DNA of 64,000 nt from Helopsaltes ochotensis (taxonomy: Eukaryota > Chordata > Aves > Passeriformes > Locustellidae). The stretch lies in contig VXBM01000866.1 of the NCBI GenBank assembly GCA_013400155.1, positions 274,004-338,003 on the forward strand. The letters run 5' to 3'. The translations under genes were made by a program, and so were the position numbers. The notes under the pieces were generated by a model. It did not search any database. It was given only the letters and a program-made list of their open reading frames with translations, and was not told where the DNA came from. Below are positions 26,114 through 37,731 of this stretch, one piece after another (positions within the stretch are counted from its first letter, which is position 1; every line of letters begins with the position of its first letter).

Positions 26114-29100
26114 TGGATATGTTGTTGTCCAAAGATGAAAGTTTAAAGTTCATCATGTCAGGATTCAGGAAATGTATTAACTGTTTCTTGCTGACTGCAG
26201 ATGCACTGCAAAGCTCTGATAATTTTTTTTCCTTCATAATACCCCTTGAAACTCATATCTTCACAGTACCTTGTACTTCTGCCATCCTACAGACTCAGAG
26301 CATCTTTAACAGACCTGTACCCCTTGGAGATGAGAAATGTCACTAAGTGTCCAATTTATTTGCCCATGATCATGGGGCCTGCAGCAGAACAGAACTGAAT
26401 GAGGACAGGTCTCTAAGTTACTTTTTTATCCCTGGAAACCTAACTGCTATTGGCTTTCTAGGGCTGAGGAAGGAGGTTGGGAACAGATATTTCAGACTCC
26501 CTGACAGGATTTGTTAGGATGTACACGACAAAAAAAGTGAAGAACCTAACTGTGATATCACTACAATTTCAAGAAAGACTAAGCAGTGCAGAGATTTCCA
26601 ACTGAGTTCTCTACATAGCCAAAAAAGGAAGAAAATGCTGAAAAGGGTAAGTATTAAACAGCAGGGTCTGATTGAGTCCTTCCTCAGCATCACCAAAGAC
26701 AATGAGGATTTGCAGGTGTGGAATGAAGAAAGTGTAACCATTCTCAAAATTCTTTGGAGAATTTTTGTAACAAATTCCCTTCCGTTTATTCCTTTATTGG
26801 ACAATTTGTTCTTCATTTATTTGGGTGAAAATGAAGGAGGCAAAAAGTTAGAAAGAGAGGTTGAAAAGTACTGATCTGATAGGGATAGGACCAAGGAGGA
26901 GACATGGGGAGCTCCTGGTCAGATTTTTGAGAAGTACAAAGAGGAATTTCTGTTTCCACTGTAATTACCTACAACCAGTGATGAAGCCTCCATTTTCCCC
27001 CAGGCCAGGTCTAGGGTAGAACCTGTACCTGTGCTGTCCCATTTGTGATTCCAGCTAAGTTCATTTTTCCTTTTTTCTAATTTTTTTTTGCATTTTTAGT
27101 AACTTAAACATCCAATATAATCCTGGCTTATATTGGTACACTTGCAGTTTTGTTAGTTATGTTATGGGCCAGGTGTCCATCAGGAGTGCTTGGCCCCATA
27201 GCTCTATCAGCAAACATTTTTACTTTAATTTAGGCCTTACAAGGTTGAGGAGCACATCTTTGGAAGATGGAAAGTAATGATTATCAATTGTCCTAGAGAA
27301 TACTCTGATTCATGTTATTATCTGCAGGTAGAATCAATTGCAGAGAGTCATAAGAAATAAAATTGAAATAATTTTAAAGGCCCCATCCCAACTAAAAATA
27401 TTTGAAAACAGAAAACTTTAAAAAAAGTTTATGTCTTATGAGAAAATTTCTTGTCAGCCTAAGCTCCTGTAACATACTGGTGGTGTTATTTTTGCATTTA
27501 TAATTAAAGTAATAATCTTCTGAAAATTGCATACAGCTGAAAGAGAGCAAAGCCAAATAAATGGGTGGAGAGAAGGAAGCAGAAGATTCAGTGATGGCAT
27601 GGGAAAGAAACTATTCACATACAAGAGGGTAAAAGCAAGCTGGGGTTTAAGCAAAGTGCATTTAGGTCATTATTTCTGCAGAGAACATTACGAAATTAAT
27701 ATACAGCAACAGAACAAGAGAAGGAGGGAGTCCAAACCTTCCCCAAGCTGTGCCTAATGTATTAGAAAAACTAATGGCTGGTGAACAGTTAGCAGAAAGG
27801 AAGACAGCACCTTTCCACACAGAGAAAGTTTAATGCTGAAGCATTAGAGATAAAGGTTTCAAATACTCATTGCTGGCATTGTGTCCACTCATAGCAACAT
27901 GGTCAATGGACCAGAAGGGAATATTTCATTGAGTTTTAACACGGGCAAAGAAATGCCTTTAAAAATTTTTAAATGAATTTCATCCAGGGTAATAAAAAAG
28001 AAAAAATGTGGTAGAAGAACAGAAGACCTTGATGTACCCATCAAGAACAGCCCAAGTGGGTTTTTATGAATAGAGTTCTGCAAGGATTTTAACCACCATA
28101 AAGAGACTAAGCGTGGATAGGCAATTGCAGGAATGTACAGACACTACCAGGATGATATTAGTAAGGCAAGGACAAAAGAGACTGATACAATACACACCAC
28201 AGAAAAAATAGAAGTACCATCAAAACAACATGAGCCTGTGCACTTACTCTGTTGTTACAAGCCCTTCTTTAGAGGCTGAAAGCTGCCAGTTCCCTGACAG
28301 CAGAATGCGCTGCTAATCATAGAGCAGGCTACGCTGGCGGGTTTTCAAATGCAAGTGAAAGTATTCATCTACAGAAGAAAGAAGGTCAAAAGTCAGTGAA
28401 TTCTTTGCATAGTTTAGTTCTTCAGATTTTTGTATGTTTTATTTCTCCTATTTGAACTGTTAGCAGCACCGAACTACACAGAAGACCACTTTTAAGAATG
28501 ATCTCAAAGTTGCACTGACCTGCAATATCTTATAAAATTATTTCTTTATACTTTCAACATTCAGAGCAGAACTGATCACCAAAGACCACAAGATCTCTCT
28601 ACTTCCTATAGTCACATCACTTGAAGGAAGTGACTTTTTCTCCAAATAAAAGCCTATCCAATAACTCTGGCTGCAATATATCACCTTATTATTTATATAT
28701 CATGCCTAAGACAATAGTGCCTTGGGGCCCTGTTCATGACAGCCCTCACTGTCCACTGTGACAAGCAGACTTCTGTTTGGAGTTGGATTTGGTGTTGTAC
28801 TTTGATGGCTATCTGAAGATTCAATTGCCCTCCTCTTTAAGTAAGGGGTTCTCTAGATGCTCTAAACTGTAGAAGAAAGTTGGATCTGTTGTTCTTTGAC
28901 ACTTCTCTTAATTTTTCAGCCACAGACCTTTTGAATTTAATCATGTCACTTTCCTACTTGCTCTTTCCTGATCCTCAGGAGAAGTTTCTTCAACTGACCA
29001 CATGATGAAAACTGTATTAAATACTCTGGATAATTGATAAGGAAAATTTTAGGGTCTATCACATGTCCTGAGGTTCATCCACATATATCACAAAGAAGCA

Positions 29101-29989
29101 TCAATCCACAGATTATGAATGGAGACACACATGGCTAAATACATACTACATACTGCATATAGTCTGGAAAATAACCTCTGTGATAGAATACAAGAATTCA
29201 GACATAATGAATACCATTTCACAAATGTACAGGTTACACTGAATTAGAGAGACATACCAGACTCAGAAGAATTTTAGAAAGCTGCAAGAGAAAACAGTCT
29301 GATGTGTGAATTTATTATCTGACCTCTGCTTCGAATATGTCATATCCCTGTCATTTCATTTTATTAAAAGACTGTATAATCATGAACATAATCATAAATG
29401 CAATGTTTAAGGAAAATCTGATTTGAACCCTTGTACTTGTGTCACATGTAATGTAATTCAGTTTTACTCTCTTCTTAAAGTGATTCATATACAGAACTGC
29501 CACACAAAAATATAAAACACAGAGGGAAAAAAACTCTGCTCCAAAGAAACAGTAACTTTTCAACCAAAACATTTAAAACAAAACGGGTAAGGTCACTAAT
29601 CCCATCACAATACCACATTACCTAATTGGACACAGAAATATTGACATTTTGTAGGACTAGATTGTAGCATGTGTGACAAAATCACATCACTCTGAGGGTA
29701 ATAAGGGAGGCATAAGCCTTTTTTCAAAATTAATTATTTCTTTTTACTGAAATACATTTGAAAACATGTCCTTGGCCTACTACAATAGTCATATAAGGAA
29801 AGCCTTGGAAGTTGAAGTAACTCTGACTTTGTTGTTGACTTTTGCTGTACTTTGCTGATGGAATGTCATTGCCCTGTGTGTGCGCAGATGATCATTCATG
29901 CTCATTTGTGATCAGTTAAAGTATCTTCACAATTTCAATGCAATAAATATCAGCCTATGTTGTACAAGTCAGCAGGGATTGCTAGGAAT

Positions 29990-30018
29990 ATATTAGTCTG
30001 AATGAAGGAGACTAATAT
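29990..30018. repeat. Perfect 10-bp inverted repeat, 9-nt loop
   Basis: ATATTAGTCT (29990-29999), GAATGAAGG, AGACTAATAT (30009-30018). No transposon ends or target duplication are visible around it. Confidence 0.95.
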
Positions 30019-30630
30019 TAATAACAGGATTTAGTACTCATCATTCTCCTCTCCTTACTTGCAGGACTGTTTCTCCCATTTTTTTTCTATTTAGAGACAT
30101 TGCTGTTATAAATTTCTTTTGTGCTTGTCTTTCAAATGTTTGCATTAAAATCTGAAAACAGTTATTCTCTTTACCCAGCATTTGATATTTACAGCCACAC
30201 TTCACAAAGCTTTTGTCGAAGATCTCCTGCACCTATTACAAGTCTGTAGGAGCACATTGTTTATGAACTTGAAATAATAGAGACACATCAGGGTGGTTTC
30301 CTTTTAGACAGCATATGGCACCTACCTGGATATACTGCAGTGCTATGGATCATTTGCTACAATTAATAGAACTAGCCAATATAAAGAAAGGGAACTTGGC
30401 AAAAAAAAATTTAAAGGTTTTTCTCCAAATTGCATTGAAGTGAAGATTTGAGACTTTCAAAAAAATTGCATTTTAAAAGGACTGAAACACAGCATTTCTC
30501 AGATTAACTGGGAAACAAGCATAAGAACCAGCAACATGGAATGGAAAAGAATGGTCCTTGGTCCTGTTCTGTCTCCTTCTACTCAATGTGTTCACAGCCC
30601 TCTGCTTTGGGAAAGGTTTCCTGGGCTCAC

Positions 30631-30651
30631 TTCACTTGGCCCCCAAGTGAA
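30631..30651. repeat. Perfect 9-bp inverted repeat, 3-nt loop
   Basis: TTCACTTGG (30631-30639), CCC, CCAAGTGAA (30643-30651). The CACTTG/CAAGTG arms each hold an NKX2-like core (CACTTG/CAAGTG), so a dimeric homeodomain site is one possible reading; chance is another. Confidence 0.95.
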
Positions 30652-33600
30652 ATTCAAGATGAACAGATCAGTATGAAAAAGCTGGAAAAGCTGCTCTGCA
30701 ACCGCAGGCTGGGAGCATCTCAAAGGACTCCAGGCCCAAAGGTGCAGGTCACACCTCACAAGGCTGCCTTCCTAAGCAGAGTTTTCATACTCCCTGTTTC
30801 AGATGGTGCTGCAGGAGGGCACCTGGAAGCTCTGGAAGTCTGTGCTAGAGCTGGAAGCTCTGTGAACATCCCAACCTTGCAGCAGCCCCACTGTGTGGAG
30901 ACTGCTTAGATCAGCCCCAGTGCACATTCCTCAGCTCAAACCCATTAGCTGTAGCCATAGCACTTCCAGAGTGTGTGGGTCTAAGACAAGCTGAAAATTA
31001 AAGCACAGGTCTGCACCCTTGGAAAACTTTTTCTGCAGAAAGGAGCCTTTGAACCTTAAGAGAGAAGGTCTGAGCAGCAGCTGCCACGGCATTCCCAGCT
31101 TCAGAGCAGCCAGCCTGGAGCTGCAGATGGTGAAGGCACCTCTGGACGTGGGCAGCCCACTCTTCCTGTATCAAATACAAACTACTTCCATTGGCCATTG
31201 GACACTGGGACACCCCACCTGAGAGCTGCACTGAGAAGGACAGGGAATTTTCAGCCCCTCTCTTGTTGCAGCTCACGAAAGGCACCTCCTTGTTCAGGCA
31301 GCAAGCATGAATCCCCAGTCCTCTGTGAGTAAATGTTTTGAAAATAGGGAACTAAATGCCTACTTTAAGACTTTAATGTTTCAAACATCATGATGAAAAA
31401 TTGAAGCAATGTTACTTCCTGCAGAGGTGAGACAGAAATAAATCAGGGGAGCAATTTACTTCAAAGGTCTCTATGTTTACCTCTCCCTGTCTCCTAACTG
31501 GGACACCAATCTTACTGAGTGAAACCACGAATGTATTCAAGGGAAAAATGTCCACAAAATCCTCAAAATGGTCGAAATGAGTGTAAAGTCTGATGGGTTT
31601 AGAATTGGTTCTGACAGTTTTATATGACATGACAGCATTAGGTGTTAATATTCATTTTTGTTTGCATTTCTTGTCACAGTTAGGATCAAATTCTCCCTAA
31701 GCCAGAGCTGCCTTAGCAGTTTGGCTCTGATCTGTTGGAAACCAATGGGAATTGGTGTTGGACAGAGTACTTCTGTCTCCCATGAAGAGCCACAGCACTT
31801 GCCACAGGCCCAGAGGGCACATTTCATGCCAGAATCTCTGGATAATCTGTGCCAGGGAGGGGAGAAATCACAATATAGCCTGTGGATCTTTGAGGAACAT
31901 TTGGGTAATGGGCTGCACTTGTTCTGTCACTTCCCATTCCTGAGTCCTGTAGTCGTTCACGCAATCTGTTATATTTTGCCTCACCCAAAAACAACAGGCT
32001 ATTTTAAGATGTTATATTTATTTCAGATTAAGAAAGCAATAAATCAAGAGAGTGGCAAAGGTTTTATAAGTGAACACAAAGTGAATTGCCATTTAAGAGG
32101 GAAAGCCAGACAACTCTGAAATGCAATAAAAAGGACTTACAGAGGAGATTGTCTGTTGCTTGTTAAGCACAGCAAATGGTAACAGTTTGCTTTTATCAAA
32201 ATATGTGATTTTTGAAAAATGAAATCTGACAGAACCATCCTAAAACACTCAGAATTGTTCTGCCCAGATTCCCTGCTTATGTCCACTATACACAATTATT
32301 GTCTGGCTCTGCAAGACAGAATGTTTAAAGATTAAAAAGTGCAGTGCACAGAAAAAAATGAGACTCGAGAATGACATCATCAAACACAACACAAAATGAG
32401 GCAGAATTACTAAAGGATTCCCTGGAGCAACCACAAGTCCTGCTGAGAACGTTCCTGCTGGGGCTCCCTAATTAATGTACCCATTTTCCACCTGTCACAC
32501 AGCAGAATTAAACTCACTGCATCTCTGCTTTAATTCTCCACTCAATCAATAATTCGGATAAGAGATTCAAAGTTCTGTAGATTCTATGTATTGATCTTCT
32601 CCCACCCTCAATTTGCCAGTTGTCTCCACTAACTTTGAGCAGTACGTCACTGAAAGTCCATTTCATTTAAAATGTAATCACTTTGCCGATGCTGAACTGC
32701 TTGCCAGTTTTATTAGTCTTCAGAAAACTTTCCCAAAATATGGAGCTGTGTGTAAACACATTGAGTATTCCTTAGAAACAGAAATCAGTGTTCAGTCCAT
32801 GATTTTTCTTGCAAAAAAAAATTACTCTCTGCAGATACGTAGACAGAAATTCCAAATTTTTACCACTAACCCTTGCAAAGTTCACCAGAAGTAGGCTGCA
32901 GGTTCAAATACACTTTTCTTCTCTATGGCAACTTCAAACAATTTTTTGCATATTGGAAAAAGAAAGTTTTACTTACAACATTTGAATAGAAAAGGTTTGT
33001 AACCAAAAGGCAAATAATTAAAAAACCTCTACCTTTATTCTGCTGAGGCAGCTTCTATCTTTTGCAACCCCATAAAGATAGATCTCCAAACCTCATGAGG
33101 TTTCACAGTAATTAATGCAAACCATTTAGATCTGATTCTGAAAGCTGAATGGACTAAACAATGGAAGGTAAATTACTTTTTGCTGTTTTACATCTTTTCA
33201 ATTCCTCTGCAAGGGTCAGAGCTGACACAGGGAAGATTAAATAGCATACAGCACAAAACGACCCTTATCACTGCCTTTCTGGAAAATTTGTTTTCTGTGT
33301 ATGTAAAAGGTATATAATGCTCTTGACTAAGAAGATACATGGGCATCATTACTATGTTTATACCAAGTGAATAGAAATAGATCAGAAGATGCTCAGTTAT
33401 TGGCAGAGAGATAGCAGAAGAAAGTTATTAAAATACAGAGAAAGTCCTGTTAGCAGCATCCAATGCAAGACATTGTTTTTCTGAAGATAAAATTCACTGA
33501 AAAAAAGTAAGTTTCTGATAGCAGTAAAGTCAGACATGAGTAAGGATGCTAAACCCACTGTACTCAGCTCCTAAAACTCAGAGTCTGCCTCCAGACGTGT

Positions 33601-33966
33601 CCCAGCGATGCAATTTCCAGAAGGATTTGCGCCCAGCACAGTGCCTTTCCTGCATGTGTGTCATGGGGAAAAAGCTGATATATGAAAAACCTGAAAAATC
33701 TGTTATTTGGTCAGCTCCCATCCTTTGCCTACTAAAAGCAAAGAGATTTTTGATCTGCTTGGTGGCTTTGAAGTATTACTAGATAATAATTTTCCTTGAT
33801 CTACCAAGTTAGTAGACACCACCAGCAACCTGTCACCTTAGGAGAAACAAGGGAATAACTTTGACCACTTCTAGGAAAAGGGAGTGGAAGAGAATTAGAA
33901 AGGCTTACCAGCCTGACAAAGCTCTTCCAGCTGGCCTGACTTCCAGTTGTACCCAAGAGTTCATTA

Positions 33967-33983
33967 ATTTTTTTTTTTTTTTT
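33967..33983. repeat. Poly(T) tract
   Basis: An uninterrupted T run of about 17 followed by AAGTGGG. Simple sequence only. Confidence 0.92.
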
Positions 33984-35149
33984 AAGTGGGATAACCATAA
34001 AATCATACATCATATCAGATTTGGTTTCTGGTAAGTTAAAAGTTTCCAAATTCAGGTCTCCTGCTATCCCAGACTGCTCAAACCTGTGTTGTAAGTGATC
34101 TCAGAGCTCAGATCTCTAAGAGCTGAGATCTCACATTAAAGGTTAGCCTTGGAAATTAATGGTAGACTTGCAGTACAAGAAAGGATTAGATTTTTATTCT
34201 ATTTTCCATTCTTTAAAAAGGAGTTGGAATATTATTAATTAGCTTCATTTCCTGGAAAAGTTCTCAAATTAAATAATAAAACATATTATAAGTGCCTGCA
34301 AGATAATAAGGAAATGGGTTACACCCAACAAAGATTTTGTCAGGAAGTCATCTTGCCAAGAAACCATCATTTATTTGTTAACGAGATAATAGGCTCTGTG
34401 GATAAGGGAGGAACAGTTAATATTGTACCTTGAATCTAATAACATTTGCCATGTGATCTTACATGATAGCCTAACAAAGGCATGAATTAAACTGCTGCAG
34501 GTTAGGTACACAACTCTTTGGATTATCATGCTCAAAGAGAAATTACCTCTGTCGTTTTTCCATACTTAGGCAAGATTACTGCATGGTTTCTGCAAAGGAT
34601 TTGTCCTAAATGTTGCTAGGCTCAATACTTTCTGTAATAGCACAATCACAGGACACGTTGCTGTCACCTTCAGATGACAAGAAACTTGGAAAAACTGACA
34701 GTATATCAAGAAAACAGAAAAAGATTTCACAGTGGTTGTGCAACCCTGAAAAATGTTCAGAAAAATGGGGTAAATAATTTGAGATACGGTACCTGTGAAT
34801 AACCAGCTGTAGGTGCATACAGTGTAAAATCACTAAGTGGTTAAGAACTTAAACCCTAATTGAAAAAAAAATGGTTAGACTTTCAAAATATTTGAGCTGA
34901 AGATGAATTAATAGTAACCTGCTGTTTCACAAAAGGCAGTGATAGCACAGGAACATAGGGAGTCGGGCCTGTAACGACCATCCCACAATGATTCTGCTGT
35001 CTTTGTTATACTGTCACCATCTGCTTCAGAAAGATGCAGAGAGGAATCCATAGCAGAGCCCACTGTGTCACAATGCCAGAGAGCAAACTCAAAAATACAA
35101 CCAGTTAGAAAAGAGAGAAAGAATTCTGATTGTTTCTATAGAAGAGGTA

Positions 35150-35168
35150 CCTGAGAGGGGGTGCAAGC
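35150..35168 (+). promoter_or_regulatory. Weak CTCF-like motif
   Basis: CCTGAGAGGGGGTGCAAGC contains AGGGGGTGC matching the core half of a CTCF site in plus orientation; the 5' half matches poorly. It would face the minus-oriented motif at 57699. Confidence 0.3.
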
Positions 35169-35529
35169 ACTTAATAAAAACTCCTGTGTAAATAAAAAAA
35201 TAAGTTAATAAGCCATGCATAGAGGAAAAGATCGATTCACGCCCAGTGTCCTTGAGAAGAGAACAAGACGTACACAGCTAATGCCGCAAGCAGGAGTCAA
35301 GTTAGAGGAAGGAAAAACACACACTAGAGAAAAGGACAATGCAGCACTGGGACATGGGCCTTAGGGCAGGCTCTGAGTTTCCCCTCAGCAGAGACCCTTG
35401 AGAAGAGGCTTGACAGAAAGCTGCCAGCAGAGACAGGATAGGCTGAGGGGTGGACTGAGCCCATCTCAGACACCCCAGTTGCTCTGAGCTGCACAGCTGC
35501 ACCTCAGCCAGATGTTCTGCAGGCAGGAG

Positions 35530-35558
<29 letters not shown>
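35530..35558. repeat. (CA)n microsatellite
   Basis: An uninterrupted AC/CA dinucleotide run of about 29 bases, the longest perfect microsatellite in the window. It is likely polymorphic in length. The minus-strand frame across it (35302-35655) shows a run of Cys-Val repeats, which is an artefact of the repeat. Confidence 0.97.
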
Positions 35559-35560
<2 letters not shown>

Positions 35561-36616
35561 CAAGAGTTATCTCTGCCCAGCAGTGGAAAGATGACTGTGC
35601 AGATTTGTATGAAATACATTAGTGGTCTTTCCCAGCCTCGCATGGACACTTGCAAACTTCTGCCTTCCTGAGTTGCAAAATGTGTTTTTCCATTGGAATT
35701 TCAGACTGAGTGAGCAATTCCAGCTACATTATCAATGAGATCATGACAAAAATGGACAGGATCAATGCTTGCAGATACACGGCTATGCACAAACTGTGGG
35801 ACCTGGGAGCCCTTCCAAGTTCCTCAGTCCCATTCAATATTCCAATCACCTCCTGACTCAATGCAAACCAGACGGCAAATGCTGTCCCACACCTTGTCCC
35901 ACACTGCATGTTGCAGTCTCCATGGGGAAGGAATACTGGTGTACAAGCCAGTGAGAAATGTGCTTGCCATCCTTGTACAAGGCTAAACCTGTAGATAACC
36001 AATATATAACAAACAGTGCCTGGCTTTTCAAACTCAGATCATTCACCAGGATCAGATTATGATGATTTTTCAGAAGACTCTGGGACTAGTTTTTTGATAT
36101 ACCATTTTGTTGCCATAACCTTGATGCATTGGTTCTCCACACCCAAGGTCTCAGTGTTTAGCTACAATAAATCTAAATCAGGTGTTCTGTTCTATTCATT
36201 TTCTAAGGGTCCAGTACTAAATGAGTTGGTCTTGAAGAGAACCTGTTTCACTAAGCTGAAACAAAAAAACCCTATCCTGACAGTATTTATTAGAAATTAT
36301 ATCAGTAGCAAGTGGGGAAGAAGCCCAGCAGAATCTATGTCTATTCTGCAACTGGACCGAAGAAAAGGGCATTTCACATACAAAATTGTCACTCATTTCC
36401 TGTTTGAACAGAAAAATCTCATAATATATTAACTATATTTGTAAAACCTTCAAAGTCACAGTTGCATTGATTTATATCAACAAATGCACTGTCTAAGTCA
36501 TTTATTTAAACCCTGTGAGAACGCTTCCTTTCAGAAAAAATGCATAGGATTTGACAAATACATAAAATCCCTTGGTTCCTGTCAAATAACAGACTTATCT
36601 TGTGGACCCACTGAAA

Positions 36617-36864
36617 AATCATAGAATGGTCTGGGTTGGAAGGGACCTTAAAGATCATCTCATTGCAACCCCCTGTCATGGACAGCATCACCTCCCACTA
36701 GACCAGGCTTCTCAGGGCCCCATCCAACCTTGCCTTGAACACTTCCACGGATGGGGCAGCCACAGCTTCCAAAGGAATCCTGTTCCAGTTTCTCACCACA
36801 CTCACAGGGAAGAATTTCTTCCCAACGCCTCATCCAAACCTGCCCTCTGACAGTTTAAAGCCAC
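36617..36864 (-). mobile_element. CR1: CR1 LINE 3' fragment (5'-truncated)
   Basis: This is the clearest transposon in the window. Read on the minus strand it is the 3' end of a CR1 non-LTR retrotransposon. The plus strand opens with CATAGAAT at 36620-36627, the complement of the CR1 terminal octamer ATTCTATG, followed by the family's familiar 'GGTTGGAAGGGACCTTAAAG' type block and then the stretch about taking the leading part of the family's 3' UTR through 'CAGTTTAAAGCCA'. Resemblance stops near 36864, so only about 250 bases of the 3' end are present, as is usual for 5'-truncated CR1 insertions. It carries no reverse transcriptase coding sequence. The plus-strand open frame over it (36602-36850) is antisense to the repeat and is not a gene. 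The family assignment comes from remembered CR1 consensus; the subfamily is not assigned. Confidence 0.93.
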
Positions 36865-37437
36865 TAAATAAGTGCTGCAGTAGGATTCATGCAACCTACT
36901 CTGTGAAACCCATTTAACAAGGCTTTTTGGAGAGGTGAAAAGAGGAATCCGTGGGAGGTCTTAAATCAGTCCACGACGTTACCTCAGATGTGGCCCAGAG
37001 CACACTGCAGTAGCACAGGTTTCCCTCAGATCCCACATGTATAAACTCAATACCTATTTGAGCACAAGCAGCTCACTCTTAACAGCATCTCTATTAAGAC
37101 TACAAAGCTTGTTTTGTCCTGATTAGGACATTTTTGTCATGTAACCATTTATTATTGAATATAAGGATGAAAAAATGTCACGGTACAAGGGTTTTAGACT
37201 GCAGTCTATCCTGCAGTGATGCAAAACTCCTGATAAGACATTTTAGTTGCAGACTATATCAAAACAAACCTTGAAAACAATACCTTCAAGCAGTGGTAGC
37301 AATGAGGTCTTTCTATTTCAATAAAAGCTTTCCATCTCAAGATCCTAAAGAGCTTTTTAAATATTAATCAAGCCTCTAAGCAGCCCTGGAGATGCTAAAA
37401 TACTGTAGCCAGTGATCAATTAAACCATACACAGTTT

Positions 37438-37500
37438 ATCCACTTTATAGATAAGGCATGGCACAAATGCAGAAATAACCAAAGTTGCTCTGCACAGAGC
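37438..37500 (-). mobile_element. Possible second MIR-like relic
   Basis: The plus strand has 'CCACTTTATAGATAAGGCA' followed by 'TGGCACAAATGCAGAAATAA', which resembles the reverse complement of the MIR 'TTATCTGTAAAATGGG' region. It lies about 150 bases before the clearer MIR at 37648 in the same orientation. The resemblance is short and could be chance. Confidence 0.3.
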
Positions 37501-37647
37501 CAGATGAGGCTCTCCTGAGTGGATGGGAGCCACTTTGGCATCTGAAATATCCTCTTTACAGTGTCCCATGATGACTGTACTATCCAGGCTTGTCCATTTA
37601 TCCTGGGGATCCAAATCCCTATTAGAGGAGAAGTGACTGCTCCTTCT

Positions 37648-37731
37648 ATTTTATCATAGATGAGTGACTGAGGTACAGGGAGATAAATGATTTGCCCAAG
37701 GTCACACAAGAGACCTGTAGCAGAGAAATAG
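37648..37731 (-). mobile_element. MIR-type SINE relic (reverse orientation)
   Basis: The plus strand reads as the reverse complement of a MIR: 'ATTTTATCATAGATGAG', 'GACTGAGGTACAGGGAGA', then TTTGCCCAAGGTCACACA at 37691-37708 and 'GTAGCAGAGAAATAGGG'. These blocks occur in the family's order with few gaps. The overlapping minus-strand open frames (37416-37709) are by-products of the repeat and not genes. Confidence 0.78.

Larger units (their letters stand above)
18381..26999. other. Non-coding segment, no gene recognised
   Basis: AT-rich unique DNA. Open frames of 100-150 codons (19848-20309 plus, 24844-25218 plus, 25909-26346 plus) show no domains, and the last spans the poly(T)/poly(A) pair, which adds Phe and Lys runs. 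No transposon is recognised by eye; a GC-rich patch near 24230-24420 has no evident feature. Confidence 0.8.
27000..36616. other. Non-coding segment, no gene recognised
   Basis: AT-rich unique DNA with no recognised mobile element for about 9.6 kb other than the simple repeats listed. Open frames reach 153 codons (31658-32119 plus) without recognisable content. A cluster of imperfect GATCTC/GAGATC words is at 34098-34133. Confidence 0.8.

Noticed and set aside
32896..32912. GGTTCAAATAC, a tRNA B-box-like word
   Set aside because: No A box at the right distance upstream and no cloverleaf; a single 11-mer is not evidence of a tRNA or SINE.
34098..34133. Clustered GATCTC/GAGATC words suggesting an inverted repeat
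   Set aside because: Arms do not pair beyond short AGATCT-type cores; imperfect and unlikely to be meaningful.
35302..35655. Minus-strand frame with Cys-Val repeats
   Set aside because: The repeat is the (CA)n microsatellite at 35530-35558.
36602..36850. Open frame of 82 codons over the CR1
   Set aside because: It is antisense to a CR1 3' UTR, which is non-coding.
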